A stretch of DNA of 64,000 nt from Streptomyces actuosus. GTDB taxonomy: Bacteria > Actinomycetota > Actinomycetes > Streptomycetales > Streptomycetaceae. This document shows, piece after piece, positions 35,353 to 46,396 of this stretch (positions are counted from its first letter, which is position 1; each line of letters begins with the position of its first letter). The stretch is taken from NCBI RefSeq assembly GCF_016921115.1, contig NZ_JAFFZS010000033.1, positions 1 through 64,000 on the forward strand, read 5' to 3'. A program made the translations under genes and the position numbers. Under the pieces are notes generated by a model that had not been told where the DNA came from, ran no database searches, and was given only the letters and a program-made list of their open reading frames with translations.

Positions 35353-36327
35353 GTGAGCAACGACCTTCCCCTCGTCCAGAGCGGCGGCTGCGGCGACGGC
35401 TGCGGCTGCGGCGACGGCACCGACGAGGCATACCTGGAGTGCGGGCTCGACCCCGCGCTCGCGCAGCTCCTGGCCGACGCCGGACTCGACCCCGTCGAGG
35501 TCGAGGACATCGCCAACGTGGCCGTCCAGGAGGACCTCGACCACGGCGTGGACGTGACGACCGTCGCGACCATCCCCGAGGACGCGGTCGCCACCGCCGA
35601 CTTCGTCGCCCGGGAGGCGGGCGTCGCGGCCGGTCTGAGGGTCGCCGAGGCGGTCCTGTCCGTGGTGTGCACCGACGAGTTCGAGGTCGAGCGGCACGTC
35701 GAGGACGGCGACCGGGTGGAGGCCGGGCAGAAGCTGCTGTCGGTCACCTCGCGCACCCGCGACCTGCTCACCGCCGAGCGCAGCGCCCTGAACATCCTCT
35801 GCCGCCTGTCGGGCATCGCGACCGCCACGCGCGCATGGGCGGACGCCCTGGAGGGCACCAAGGCGCGCGTGCGTGACACCCGCAAGACGACCCCGGGGCT
35901 GCGCTCCCTGGAGAAGTTCGCGGTGCGCTGCGGCGGAGGCGTCAACCACCGCATGTCGCTGTCCGACGCGGCTCTGGTGAAGGACAACCACGTGGTCGCC
36001 GCGGGCGGCGTCGCCCGGGCCTTCGAGGCGGTACGGGAGGCCTTCCCGGAGGTGCCGATCGAGGTCGAGGTCGACACCCTGCACCAGCTGCGCGAGGTCG
36101 TCGACGCCGGCGCGGACCTGATCCTGCTGGACAACTTCACGCCCGGCGAGTGCGAGGAGGCCGTCGGGCTGGTGGGCGGGCGGGCGCTGCTGGAGGCGTC
36201 GGGCCGGCTGACGCTCCGGACGGCGCGCGCCTACGCCGACACGGGCGTCGACTTCCTCGCCGTAGGCGCTCTGACCCACTCGTCGCCGATCCTCGACATC
36301 GGCCTGGACCTGCGCGGGGCGGAGTAA
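35353..36327 (+). CDS. nadC: Nicotinate-nucleotide pyrophosphorylase (quinolinate PRTase)
   Basis: Converts quinolinate and PRPP to nicotinate mononucleotide. Conserved catalytic segments are RDTRKTTPGLR and CGGGVNHRMSLSDAALVKDNH (about residues 175-215) and LLDNFTP (about 258). The first ~30 residues are unusual: a Cys/Gly cluster (GGCGDGCGCGDG) not part of the PRTase fold. GTG 35353 is preferred because AGGAG lies 11 nt upstream; GTG 35344, overlapping the nadB stop, is the alternative. 324 residues. Coupled with nadB and coaX. Confidence 0.95.
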   Translation: MSNDLPLVQSGGCGDGCGCGDGTDEAYLECGLDPALAQLLADAGLDPVEVEDIANVAVQEDLDHGVDVTTVATIPEDAVATADFVAREAGVAAGLRVAEAVLSVVCTDEFEVERHVEDGDRVEAGQKLLSVTSRTRDLLTAERSALNILCRLSGIATATRAWADALEGTKARVRDTRKTTPGLRSLEKFAVRCGGGVNHRMSLSDAALVKDNHVVAAGGVARAFEAVREAFPEVPIEVEVDTLHQLREVVDAGADLILLDNFTPGECEEAVGLVGGRALLEASGRLTLRTARAYADTGVDFLAVGALTHSSPILDIGLDLRGAE

Positions 36328-36332
36328 CAGCC

Positions 36333-37130
36333 ATGCTCCTCACGATCGACGTCGGGAACACGCACACCGTTCTGGGCCTCTTCGACGGTGAGGACATCGT
36401 CGAGCACTGGCGCATCTCCACGGACGCGCGCCGCACCGCCGACGAGCTGGCCGTACTGCTCCAGGGCCTGATGGGCATGCATCCCCTGCTCGGCGACGAG
36501 CTGGGTGACGGCATCGACGGCATCGCGATCTGCGCGACCGTGCCGTCGGTGCTGCACGAACTGCGCGAGGTGACGCGCCGCTACTACGGCGACGTGCCGG
36601 CCGTCCTCGTGGAGCCGGGCGTGAAGACGGGCGTGCCGATCCTGACCGACAACCCCAAGGAGGTCGGCGCCGACCGCATCATCAACGCCGTCGCGGCCGT
36701 CGACCTGTACGGCGGGCCGGCGATCGTCGTCGACTTCGGCACGGCGACGACGTTCGACGCTGTCAGCGCGCGCGGGGAGTACGTCGGCGGTGTCATCGCG
36801 CCCGGCATCGAGATCTCCGTCGAGGCACTGGGCGTCAAGGGCGCCCAGCTGCGGAAGATCGAGGTGGCCCGGCCGCGCAGTGTGATCGGCAAGAACACCG
36901 TCGAGGCGATGCAGGCCGGCATCGTCTACGGGTTCGCCGGGCAGGTCGACGGCGTCGTCAGCCGGATGGCGCGCGAGCTCGCCGACGACCCCGCGGACGT
37001 GACGGTGATCGCCACCGGCGGCCTCGCCCCGATGGTGCTGGGAGAGTCCGCGGTGATCGACGAGCACGAGCCGTGGCTGACGCTGATCGGCCTCCGCCTG
37101 GTCTACGAGCGGAACGTGTCCCGCATGTGA
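36333..37130 (+). CDS. coaX: Type III pantothenate kinase
   Basis: Phosphorylates pantothenate, the committed step to CoA; type III enzymes need a monovalent cation and are not feedback-inhibited by CoA. The ASKHA-fold motifs are visible: LLTIDVGNTHT at the N terminus, IVVDFGTATTFDAV near 130, and GADRII near 110. 265 residues. ATG lies 5 bp after the nadC stop. Last gene of the unit that supplies both pantothenate/CoA and NAD precursors. Confidence 0.95.
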   Translation: MLLTIDVGNTHTVLGLFDGEDIVEHWRISTDARRTADELAVLLQGLMGMHPLLGDELGDGIDGIAICATVPSVLHELREVTRRYYGDVPAVLVEPGVKTGVPILTDNPKEVGADRIINAVAAVDLYGGPAIVVDFGTATTFDAVSARGEYVGGVIAPGIEISVEALGVKGAQLRKIEVARPRSVIGKNTVEAMQAGIVYGFAGQVDGVVSRMARELADDPADVTVIATGGLAPMVLGESAVIDEHEPWLTLIGLRLVYERNVSRM

Positions 37131-37293
37131 GCCCCCGCCCGTCCCGGTGCACGCGCCGACCGCGCGTGCGCCGGGACGGGGTGGTGACCGTCTGTGGTCG
37201 GGACCTCCAGGCGGGTGGCTCGCGGCGCCACGCCCGCGCGTCACACCCGCACCATGTGTCGGGTTTGTCCGATTAGCGCGTATCGTCGGCTGC

Positions 37294-38007
37294 ATGCCCA
37301 CGCCATACGGATCCCGCGGCGGCATGGCGTTCGGTGTGGAGGAGCTGCGTGTGCTCCGCCGCGCCCTCGCCCTCGCCCTCCATCCCGGTACCGCCTCAGC
37401 CGAGGACGTGCAGGACTGCCTCCGGCTCGCCGAGTCGCTGGACGAGGCGACGCGGGAGGGGGTCAGGCTGCGCGCCTTTCTCGTGGCCGACCTCGGCCGC
37501 TACCGTGCCGCCCTGCCCGGAACCGCCGCCGGCTACCTCACGCTCCTGGAGGAAGCGCTGGGTGCCGGGTACCGGCCGGTCGCGGACGACCTCGCCGCGC
37601 TGCGCGCGCTGCGTGGAAACCCGGCGGCGGCGGTCCTGCTGGAGCGCTGCCAGGCCCTCGCCGAACAGGACGTACGCACGCGCCTGGCGCGCGGAACGGC
37701 CCGTCCCGGCGCCCTCCCCGACGTTCCCGCCGTTCCCCCCTCACGCGCGCGCCTGCTGGCCCTTCCGGGCGGCCTCGCCGCGGACCTGCCCGCCGCCGTG
37801 GGGGAAACGGCCGGAAAGCCCGCCGGGAACGGTGAGCCGCAGCGGAAGCCCTCCGAGAAGCCCGCCGGGCCCGGCCCCCGCCCCGCGGCGCCGAAGCCGG
37901 AGCCGGGACCCGCCCGCAAGCCCGTTCCGACGCCGGGCGAGGTCTTTCCCCGCCGCAAGCCGACGCCGCCGCCGGAGCACCCGCCCCAGCAGCTCGCGGC
38001 AGGCTGA
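37294..38007 (+). CDS. Conserved helical protein with Pro-rich tail, function unknown
   Basis: A 237-residue protein. Residues ~10-150 are helical and Ala/Leu/Arg-rich (FGVEELRVLRRALALALHP at the start), and the rest is a Pro/Lys/Ala-rich, probably disordered tail. No signal peptide, membrane helix or catalytic motif is seen. It lies downstream of coaX with its own likely promoter in the 163-bp gap. I do not recognise the family beyond a sense that it is common in Streptomyces. Confidence 0.7.
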   Translation: MPTPYGSRGGMAFGVEELRVLRRALALALHPGTASAEDVQDCLRLAESLDEATREGVRLRAFLVADLGRYRAALPGTAAGYLTLLEEALGAGYRPVADDLAALRALRGNPAAAVLLERCQALAEQDVRTRLARGTARPGALPDVPAVPPSRARLLALPGGLAADLPAAVGETAGKPAGNGEPQRKPSEKPAGPGPRPAAPKPEPGPARKPVPTPGEVFPRRKPTPPPEHPPQQLAAG

Positions 38008-38058
38008 TTCGCCCCACCCCGCCCGAAACCCCCCACCCCGCGTGGCTACTCTTGAGCC

Positions 38059-38238
38059 ATGGACTACGTCTCCGCGCTCGTGCCCCCGCTCGTCATGGCC
38101 GTGTTCTTCGTCGGCGTGATCCGGGTGATCGTGAAGACCCAGGGCGGGTCCAACAAGGCCAAGGAGGACGCGGCGGTCGACGCCGTGCTGGCCCGCGCCG
38201 AGGGCGCCCGCCGGACCTCCCCCGGCACCGACGCCTGA
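38059..38238 (+). CDS. Small single-pass membrane protein (59 aa)
   Basis: A 59-residue frame from ATG 38059 to TGA 38238. It encodes one hydrophobic helix (about residues 5-25) and a short charged tail beginning VKTQGGSNKAKED. Codon use is typical, with G or C at nearly every third position, and the frame begins 51 bp after the preceding stop. No function can be proposed; a small-protein partner of a membrane complex is one option. A GAG-containing sequence (cttgagcc) just before the ATG is a weak ribosome binding site. Confidence 0.7.
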   Translation: MDYVSALVPPLVMAVFFVGVIRVIVKTQGGSNKAKEDAAVDAVLARAEGARRTSPGTDA

Positions 38239-38419
38239 GGCCGGCGCGCCGCAGGGCGTGCCGACCTCAGGGGCCGCCTCGCCGGCGGCCCCTCGACCGG
38301 CGTACGGTGTCCGCCCGCGTGCGTACCCGTGGAGTCGTACGCCCCTTTCGCCCCCGTTCGGGCCTGAACGTGCACGTCCGGCACGCCAGGGCCGACATCT
38401 CCCACTATGGTGCTGAGTT

Positions 38420-38860
38420 GTGCCTCGCCCATTGGGAGAACTCGAAGACGCGGTCATGACACGGGTGTGGAAGTGGAACCGCCCTGTCACCGTTCGAGAA
38501 GTCCTGGAAGACCTCCAGCAGGAACGGTCGATCGCCTACACCACGGTGATGACCGTTTTGGACAATCTCCATCAGAAGGGCTGGGTCCGCCGTGAGGCGG
38601 AAGGCCGGGCCTATCGATATGAGGCGGTCTCCACCAGGGCCGCCTACGCGGCGGCGCTCATGAACGACGCCTGGGCGCAGAGCGACAACCCCGCCGCCGC
38701 GCTCGTCGCCTTCTTCGGCATGATGAGCGACGAACAGCGCCAGGCCCTGCGTGATGCACTGCGCATCGTCGGTGACGGCGAAACATCCTCGGAACCCGCA
38801 CCCGGCGGGGAAGCCGGTGCGGAGAACCCCGGCTCGGCATCCGGGGGTGGCGGGCGATAG
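38420..38860 (+). CDS. BlaI/MecI/CopY-family transcriptional repressor
   Basis: A 146-residue regulator with the BlaI-type winged helix: LGELEDAVMTRVWKW, PVTVREVLEDL and IAYTTVMTVLDNLHQKGWVRRE (about residues 5-60), then a dimerisation helix. Family members repress beta-lactamase, copper or other stress genes and are inactivated by a BlaR1-type protease; no blaR1-like gene is adjacent. The GTG at 38420 is the only reasonable start. The C-terminal 30 residues are Gly/Ala-rich. Targets cannot be inferred. Confidence 0.9.
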   Translation: MPRPLGELEDAVMTRVWKWNRPVTVREVLEDLQQERSIAYTTVMTVLDNLHQKGWVRREAEGRAYRYEAVSTRAAYAAALMNDAWAQSDNPAAALVAFFGMMSDEQRQALRDALRIVGDGETSSEPAPGGEAGAENPGSASGGGGR

Positions 38861-38869
38861 CGTCCGCTC

Positions 38870-39418
38870 ATGTCAGCAGAGAGTCCCTCCGCCGAGAGTC
38901 GCGAGGCCACGACTAAAGCCATCACGGTCCGGCGGGCCCGCACCAGCGATGTTCCCGCCGTCCGCCGGCTCCTGGACGCGTACGTCCGCGGCGGCATCCT
39001 GCTCGACAAAGCGACGGTGACGCTTTACGAGGACATCCAGGAGTTCTGGGTCGCGGAACGGGACGACAACGCCGAGGTCGTCGGCTGTGGCGCCCTGCAC
39101 GTGATGTGGGAAGACCTGGCCGAAGTCCGCACTCTCGCGGTGAAGCCCGGCCTGAAGGGCGCCGGCGTCGGTCATCGGGTGCTGGAGAAGTTGCTGCAGA
39201 CCGCCCGCTGGCTCGGTGTTCGCCGCGTTTTCTGTCTGACCTTCGAAGTCGACTTCTTCGGCAAGCACGGCTTCGTGGAGATCGGCGAGACGCCGGTCGA
39301 CACCGATGTCTACGCAGAGCTGATGCGTTCCTATGACGAGGGCGTCGCGGAGTTCCTCGGCCTCGAACGAGTGAAACCCAACACCTTGGGCAACAGCCGG
39401 ATGCTTCTGCATCTGTGA
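38870..39418 (+). CDS. Amino-acid N-acetyltransferase (GNAT, ArgA-like)
   Basis: A 182-residue GNAT enzyme resembling the short actinobacterial N-acetylglutamate synthases (Mycobacterium Rv2747 type), which acetylate glutamate or glutamine for arginine synthesis. The acetyl-CoA loop is visible as VKPGLKGAGVGHRVLEKLL (about 90-108), and CLTFEVDFFGKHGF is the C-terminal strand and helix. Starts 9 bp after the BlaI-type gene, so the two are probably co-transcribed. No other arg gene is nearby. Some relatives acetylate other substrates. Confidence 0.78.
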   Translation: MSAESPSAESREATTKAITVRRARTSDVPAVRRLLDAYVRGGILLDKATVTLYEDIQEFWVAERDDNAEVVGCGALHVMWEDLAEVRTLAVKPGLKGAGVGHRVLEKLLQTARWLGVRRVFCLTFEVDFFGKHGFVEIGETPVDTDVYAELMRSYDEGVAEFLGLERVKPNTLGNSRMLLHL

Positions 39419-39675
39419 TCGTCAACGGGCGCCGGCATCTGACAGAGGGATCTGCCGCCTATTCCGCTCGGCTGCGCCTGCCCCGGTTCCCTATGTCCGA
39501 AACGCGCACCTTTCCGGTCCGGAGGAGGCAGCCGGTCTCCGCCGGGGGTTTGTGTTTTTCCAGCAAAAGCGGTTTGCTTTCCGACGTACTGCAGTACTGC
39601 ATATAACAAGGGGCGGCGAAACGGCGGGACGCCGCGGGGCCCCATGCCCTCACGTTATCGATGAAAGGAAATCCG

Positions 39676-40011
39676 GTGGCACAGAAGGTTCAGGTCCTTC
39701 TTGTCGACGACCTCGACGGCGGCGAGGCGGACGAGACCGTGACGTTCGCGCTGGACGGCAAGACGTACGAGATCGACCTCACGACCGACAATGCGGACAA
39801 GCTGCGCGGCCTTCTCGAGCCCTATCTGAAGGGCGGTCGCCGTACCGGAGGCCGCGCCTCTGGCGGGCGTGGAAAGGCGCGTGCCGCTTCCGGCGGCAAC
39901 CAGGACACGGCTGCGATCCGCGCCTGGGCGAAGGAGAACGGTTTCGAGGTCAACGACCGCGGCCGTGTCCCGGCGTCCATCCGCGAGGCCTACGAGAAGG
40001 CCAACGGCTGA
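39676..40011 (+). CDS. lsr2: Lsr2 nucleoid-associated protein
   Basis: Actinobacterial xenogeneic silencer: binds AT-rich DNA, bridges it and represses horizontally acquired and specialised-metabolite genes. The 111-residue protein has the N-terminal dimerisation part (VQVLLVDDLDGGEADETV) and the C-terminal DNA-binding domain with the minor-groove RGR motif in VNDRGRVPASIREAYEKAN. The linker is Gly/Arg/Lys-rich. GTG 39676 has AAAGGAA about 5 nt upstream; an ATG at 39661 is less likely. The upstream DNA (39550-39610) is locally AT-rich, which would allow autoregulation. Confidence 0.96.
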   Translation: MAQKVQVLLVDDLDGGEADETVTFALDGKTYEIDLTTDNADKLRGLLEPYLKGGRRTGGRASGGRGKARAASGGNQDTAAIRAWAKENGFEVNDRGRVPASIREAYEKANG

Positions 40012-40904
40012 GCACAGGTACGCCTCAGCCGGATCCGGTGGCAGTGCGTGGCCACCGTGTCCACGAGCCGTACCAGATCCGGGGTGCCGCCGGTGCTCCC
40101 CAGGGCGGTCAACGACGGGAGCGAGGCCTCGACCTCGCGTCCCGGCACGGGGGGCCGCAGCCACACGGTGGTCGGCTGCACCGTGTCCGAGCGACTCAGG
40201 GTCAGCGATTCCGGTTCGGGGGAGCCGGACGCCGGCCCGGGGTCCGGAGGTGCAGGCGCCGGCCCGGGGTCCGGAGGTGCAGGCGCCACGGAGCGGGGGC
40301 CGTATGCCTCCGCCGCGTCCCACGCCGCGGTGCGTGCCGACGCCGTGCCCCGTGATCCCGGTGCCGCATGTGCCGCGCTCGGTTCGGTGTCGTGTCCGTC
40401 CTGTCCGTTGCGCCTGTCCTGCGTGTCCGGGCCCCTGCCGGGGCCGCGGTGCGCGGTGTGCGACGGCCCGGAGGCCGGCCGGGGCCAGGAGCGCCGGGAG
40501 GGCTCGGGGATCCCGGAGGGCCTGGTGAGTCCGGCGGGTGGCGGCGGCGCGTCCATCTTCGCGCCCGTGCCGAGGGCCCTCAGGTCCAGCGGCAGGCCAC
40601 CCCACTCCAGCCACTCCAGCAGGCCCGGCAGCTCCTCCGCGCTGCCCGCGGCCACGAGCAGGGCCATCCGGTCGCCCCTCAGGGCAACCGGACAGCCCGC
40701 GGGCACACGCTGCAGCGCGGCACGGCCCGCCTGCGCCGGAACGTCCAGTACGTCGAAGCGCACGCCCAGCGGCAGCCTCAGCGGCTCCCCGGGCACCGTC
40801 GGCCACCCCAGTTCGTTCTCGTACCAGCGCCGCACCCGGGTGTTCGCCCCGGGCGGTCGGCGGGGAGGAGGGACCGTGGGCCATGGAGGTGCTGCGCCAG
40901 CCAT
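39990..40904 (-). CDS. SCO3374-family protein
   Basis: A 304-residue protein that overlaps the 3' end of lsr2 by 22 bp on the opposite strand. The ordered N-terminal part (about 20-110) contains VRRWYENELGWPTV and MALLVAAGSAEELPGLLEWLEWGGLPLDL. This resembles the Streptomyces family named after SCO3374. The rest is Pro/Ala/Arg-rich with a short duplicated APAPPDPGPA stretch. No catalytic residues are recognised. ATG 40904 was chosen at the beginning of the ordered region; the frame is open far upstream, so the start is tentative. Gene order lsr2 - this gene - clpC is preserved in relatives, from memory. Confidence 0.68.
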   Translation of the reverse strand: MAGAAPPWPTVPPPRRPPGANTRVRRWYENELGWPTVPGEPLRLPLGVRFDVLDVPAQAGRAALQRVPAGCPVALRGDRMALLVAAGSAEELPGLLEWLEWGGLPLDLRALGTGAKMDAPPPPAGLTRPSGIPEPSRRSWPRPASGPSHTAHRGPGRGPDTQDRRNGQDGHDTEPSAAHAAPGSRGTASARTAAWDAAEAYGPRSVAPAPPDPGPAPAPPDPGPASGSPEPESLTLSRSDTVQPTTVWLRPPVPGREVEASLPSLTALGSTGGTPDLVRLVDTVATHCHRIRLRRTCAQPLAFS

Positions 40905-41010
40905 GCCACGTGCAACCGCCGGAAGGCCGTTCGGGTTACGCTGGGTGTTCCGCTGTGCGCCGAGCGTGCTGTTCGAGCGGGCGGGCCGGGGTGCCGGGAG
41001 GCGCAAGGTT

Positions 41011-41027
41011 GTTCGCCCATAGCGGAG
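41011..41027 (+). promoter_or_regulatory. ClgR-like box, distal
   Basis: The site reads GTTCGC, five bases, then GCGGAG. The CGC-N5-GCG core with a pyrimidine after the first half and a purine before the second fits the ClgR operator pattern; the last triplet departs from the usual GCGxAC. It lies about 310 bp before clpC. Confidence 0.4.
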
Positions 41028-41116
41028 GGGACCGGTGCACGCGGCATGGACCGTCGGTGGCTGCGGGTAAGACATCCCTAGTGGGAGGGGGCGACACGCA
41101 GGGCAGGCCGTCTCAC

Positions 41117-41133
41117 GTTCGCCATCGGCGTAC
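41117..41133 (+). promoter_or_regulatory. ClgR-like box upstream of clpC
   Basis: Reads GTTCGC-CATCG-GCGTAC, an almost perfect dyad with the CGC-YNNNR-GCG core of ClgR operators. ClgR activates clp and lon genes in Streptomyces, including clpC1. Distance to the clpC start is about 200 bp, suitable for activation of a promoter in between. No binding data are available here. Confidence 0.6.
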
Positions 41134-41334
41134 TGGCGACTGGGGTATCTGCCTGGCCTGCGGGAACATCGTCTCGCACCATCGGGTTGGAGGAGATGTC
41201 GGCGTTCGGGGTCAGGAGGCCATCGACGGTGTCGGCAGTTGGAATGAGCGGTCCCCGCTTGCGGGACTAAGCTGCGGAAGGACAGGGAGGGGAAGTTCCC
41301 CCCACTGCCTGACCGCTCTGAGGAGCGATTAACG

Positions 41335-43860
<2,526 letters not shown>

Positions 43861-43878
43861 GCGTCGTGGTCAGCCCCG

Positions 43879-43910
43879 AGGGGGCCGGTGCTTTCGAGCA
43901 CCGGCCCCCT
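43879..43910 (+). terminator. Intrinsic terminator of clpC
   Basis: A perfect 14-bp stem with a TTCG tetraloop, 18 bp after the clpC stop codon. This is the most convincing terminator in the window. Confidence 0.9.
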
Positions 43911-43993
43911 TCGGCGTGTTCCGGGCGGCCCGCTGCCGACGGCCCGGCAGCGGGCCGCAGTGGGCGCCGAGCGGCGTCCGGGCCGCGCAGCCG

Positions 43994-44635
43994 TCAGGAC
44001 AGCTGGCCGTCGTAGTCCGGCAGCTTGAACGTCCGCTCGGCGTGGCCGCCGGACAGGTCGGTGGCGCTGTTGCCGATGTTGGCGATGATCGTGTAGCCCC
44101 GGGACTCGATGGCGGTGCGCTGCGCGGTCTTGTAGGCGGAGACGCTCTTGAAGAGGTCGAACAGACCGCGGACGTACAGGCCGGAGACCCGGTAGCCGTC
44201 GTGTTCGAGGTTGTACTCGGTCGGCAGGTAGATGATGCCGGGGCGGGCGGTGACGAAGAAGAGGGCGACGCCGTGCTCCTGGGCGTACCGGGCCACCTCG
44301 CGGACCGGCTTGTTGGCCGGCTGCGGGAAGGTGAAGCCGAAGTCGGTCTCCAGGGTGGTGTTGTCGACGTCGAAGACGATCGCCTGCTTCTCGCCCGGCC
44401 GGCTCTGCGCGATCCGCTGCCGCAGGTACGGCAGCGCCTCGTCCATGACGGCCCGGCAGTCCTGCTGCCAGGTGTCGTAGTCGACCTTGTCCGAGGCCGA
44501 GGTCTGGACGGCGGTGACGGCCGCGGGGGCGCCGGAGGGGGGCGCCGCCTCTGCCGGGGCGGTGACCGCCACGAGGGCGGTCGCGGAGGCGGCGACCAAG
44601 GATGCTCGCTGCCACCAGGTGCGTCGGTGGGTCAT
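43994..44635 (-). CDS. Secreted HAD-family acid phosphatase
   Basis: A 213-residue exported protein. The signal peptide covers about residues 1-33 (RR at 4-5, hydrophobic ASLVAASATALVAV, cleavage near AEAAP). The mature part is a HAD phosphatase of the plant-acid-phosphatase/class B type: FDVDNTTL gives the DxD nucleophile motif (about 94-101), FFVTAR is motif II. It probably removes phosphate from organic esters outside the cell. ATG 44635 has GAGAGGA 8 nt upstream. An in-frame start 51 codons earlier lacks support. No PHO box was identified. Confidence 0.88.
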   Translation of the reverse strand: MTHRRTWWQRASLVAASATALVAVTAPAEAAPPSGAPAAVTAVQTSASDKVDYDTWQQDCRAVMDEALPYLRQRIAQSRPGEKQAIVFDVDNTTLETDFGFTFPQPANKPVREVARYAQEHGVALFFVTARPGIIYLPTEYNLEHDGYRVSGLYVRGLFDLFKSVSAYKTAQRTAIESRGYTIIANIGNSATDLSGGHAERTFKLPDYDGQLS

Positions 44636-45085
44636 GTGGGGGGTCCTCTCACGTCCGTACGTTGCCGTTGATGAGTGCATGATCGGTGGTGAGGGTGGCG
44701 CGAGAGGAACCGTAGGGTTACCGGACAGTAAGTGGCTAGAGGCCTGCGCCACATTGAGGAACTCATTGATCTCGGTGTCCGGTGACATGCCGCACAGGCG
44801 ATTTGTCCGTTACTACGCGGAATAGTGAGATCTTCGATTGCCTCCAATCCTGACCAAAGGGACATCGAGCCCCGAATCAGCTGGCTGTTTTTCAAGTCTT
44901 GTGGTGATTTGCCCCAAGTGGCTGGTCTGTCAAGGAGTCGGAAGTTTTGAGCTGATGTACTAGCTTCCGTCGTAGATCACACGTTTGGGACTGTGTGGGG
45001 GTCGGGGTTACCAAGGACGAGCCCATCCGGCGGACACCTGTCGCGTCGGGTGGCGTTTCTCTGTCCCCGTCCTCCTGAGGTTTCG
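44636..45085. other. Divergent promoter region, phosphatase / M23 peptidase
   Basis: A 450-bp gene-free stretch noticeably richer in A/T than its surroundings. A TTGAGC at 44947 followed by GTAGAT near 44972 (about 19-bp spacing) is a possible promoter for the peptidase; the ~110-bp leader beyond it is G/C-rich with a gtcggggttac segment. I looked for a c-di-AMP (ydaO-type) riboswitch and did not find its conserved elements. Confidence 0.4.
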
Positions 45086-45766
45086 ATGTTCAAGCGCGTC
45101 ACGTCCCGCACGTCCCGTACGTCCCCGCTCCGCACCCGCGCCGCCGTCCTGGCCGCCGGGCTAGGAGCCTCGGTCGTGCTGGGCTCCGGGGTTGCGGTCG
45201 CCGCCGACGCAACGTCCGCCACCAGCGCCGCCACGGCCGTCGAGGCCCAGGCCGCAGCCCAGGCCAAGGCCGCCAAGGAGGCCGCCGCCGCCAAGGCGGC
45301 CGCCGCGAAGAAGGCCGCCGAGGCGAAGAAGGCCGCCGCCAAGAAGGCGTCCTGGGTCGACCCGGTGAAGCACTACCGGCTGTCGGCGAGCTTCAACCAG
45401 GCCGGCGGCATGTGGTCGCACCGCCACTCCGGCCAGGACTTCGCCGTGCCGAGCGGCACCAACGTCGTCGCCGCGCACGGCGGCACCGTGGTCAAGGCCG
45501 GCGGCAACGGTGCCGGCGACGGTCCCGCCTACGGCAACGCCATCGTGATCAAGCACGGCAACGGCACCTACTCGCAGTACGCGCACCTGTCGCGCATCGA
45601 CGTGAAGGTCGGTCAGGTCGTCGCCACCGGCCAGCACATCGCGCTGTCCGGCAACACCGGCAACTCCAGTGGCCCGCACCTGCACTTCGAGATCCGCAAG
45701 ACGCCGAACTACGGCTCGGCCATCAACCCCGTCGCCTTCCTGCGCAGCAAGGGCGTGACCGTCTGA
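45086..45766 (+). CDS. Secreted M23-family peptidoglycan endopeptidase
   Basis: A 226-residue exported protein: signal peptide (about 1-40), an Ala/Lys coiled-coil spacer of repeated AAAKKAAEAKK type (about 45-88), and an M23 (LytM-like) zinc peptidase domain. Zinc ligands are in HSGQDF (His/Asp, about 115-119) and HLHF near 201-204. M23 enzymes cut peptide cross-links in peptidoglycan. GAGG 5 nt before ATG 45086. It ends 12 bp from the convergent TetR gene. The spacer may bind or span the wall. Confidence 0.93.
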   Translation: MFKRVTSRTSRTSPLRTRAAVLAAGLGASVVLGSGVAVAADATSATSAATAVEAQAAAQAKAAKEAAAAKAAAAKKAAEAKKAAAKKASWVDPVKHYRLSASFNQAGGMWSHRHSGQDFAVPSGTNVVAAHGGTVVKAGGNGAGDGPAYGNAIVIKHGNGTYSQYAHLSRIDVKVGQVVATGQHIALSGNTGNSSGPHLHFEIRKTPNYGSAINPVAFLRSKGVTV

Positions 45767-45778
45767 CGCTCCGTCGTC

Positions 45779-46357
45779 TCAGGCGCCCTGGTGCGCCTGG
45801 GTCACCAGGTCCGTGGCGACCTCCAGGACGGCCTTGCGCTTCGCCTCGGGGTCGCCCTCCACGTCCTGCATGACGAACATGCCGGCGTGCAGCGTGAACA
45901 GGGCGCTGATGCATCGGACCTGGTCGACCAGTTCGGCATCCGGGTCGATGAGGATGTCGCGCAGGCGCAGCGTGCGGTCCTTGAACATCTCGCCGATGCG
46001 CAACTCCCTGATGGTCGCCTGGTTCTCCTGCATGAAGCGGAACAACGGGGCGGCTCCGGCCAGGGCCCCGCTGTAGCGGCGCACGATCTCCTGCTTCGTG
46101 GCGAGGGTGTGCGGCTGCCGTCCGCCCCACTCGATGAGGTCCTCGATCGGCTGGGAGAGGTCCTCGAAGATGCTGACGAGGATCTCTTCCTTCGTCTTGA
46201 AGTGGTAGTACAGAGCGGCCTTGGTGACGTCGAGGTGCTCGGCGATCTCACGCAGCGAGGTCTTCTCGTAGCCCTGCTCGGCGAAGAGTTCGAGGGCCAC
46301 GTCCTGGATGCGCTGGCGGGTGTCCCCGCGGCGTCGCTGCTGGTGGGTGCCGTCCAT
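45779..46357 (-). CDS. TetR-family repressor of the adjacent efflux pump
   Basis: A 192-residue regulator with a TetR helix-turn-helix at about residues 11-55 (RQRIQDVALELFAEQGYEKTSLREIAEHLDVT split over the HTH, followed by KAALYYHF). The C-terminal helical ligand domain is less conserved. It is divergent from an EmrB/QacA-type exporter and the gap holds a 21-bp inverted repeat. This is the classic arrangement of a drug-responsive repressor controlling itself and the pump. ATG 46357 is used; ATG 46369 adds four residues. Confidence 0.93.
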   Translation of the reverse strand: MDGTHQQRRRGDTRQRIQDVALELFAEQGYEKTSLREIAEHLDVTKAALYYHFKTKEEILVSIFEDLSQPIEDLIEWGGRQPHTLATKQEIVRRYSGALAGAAPLFRFMQENQATIRELRIGEMFKDRTLRLRDILIDPDAELVDQVRCISALFTLHAGMFVMQDVEGDPEAKRKAVLEVATDLVTQAHQGA

Positions 46358-46396
46358 GATGCCGCCCATCTTTCTACTGCCGCACAGCCTCGGGAA

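Noticed and set aside
44900..45085. Possible c-di-AMP (ydaO-type) riboswitch before the M23 peptidase gene
   Set aside because: The leader is long and G-rich, but I could not find the conserved GGGGAACCC-like and GGGGTGAAT-like elements of the class.
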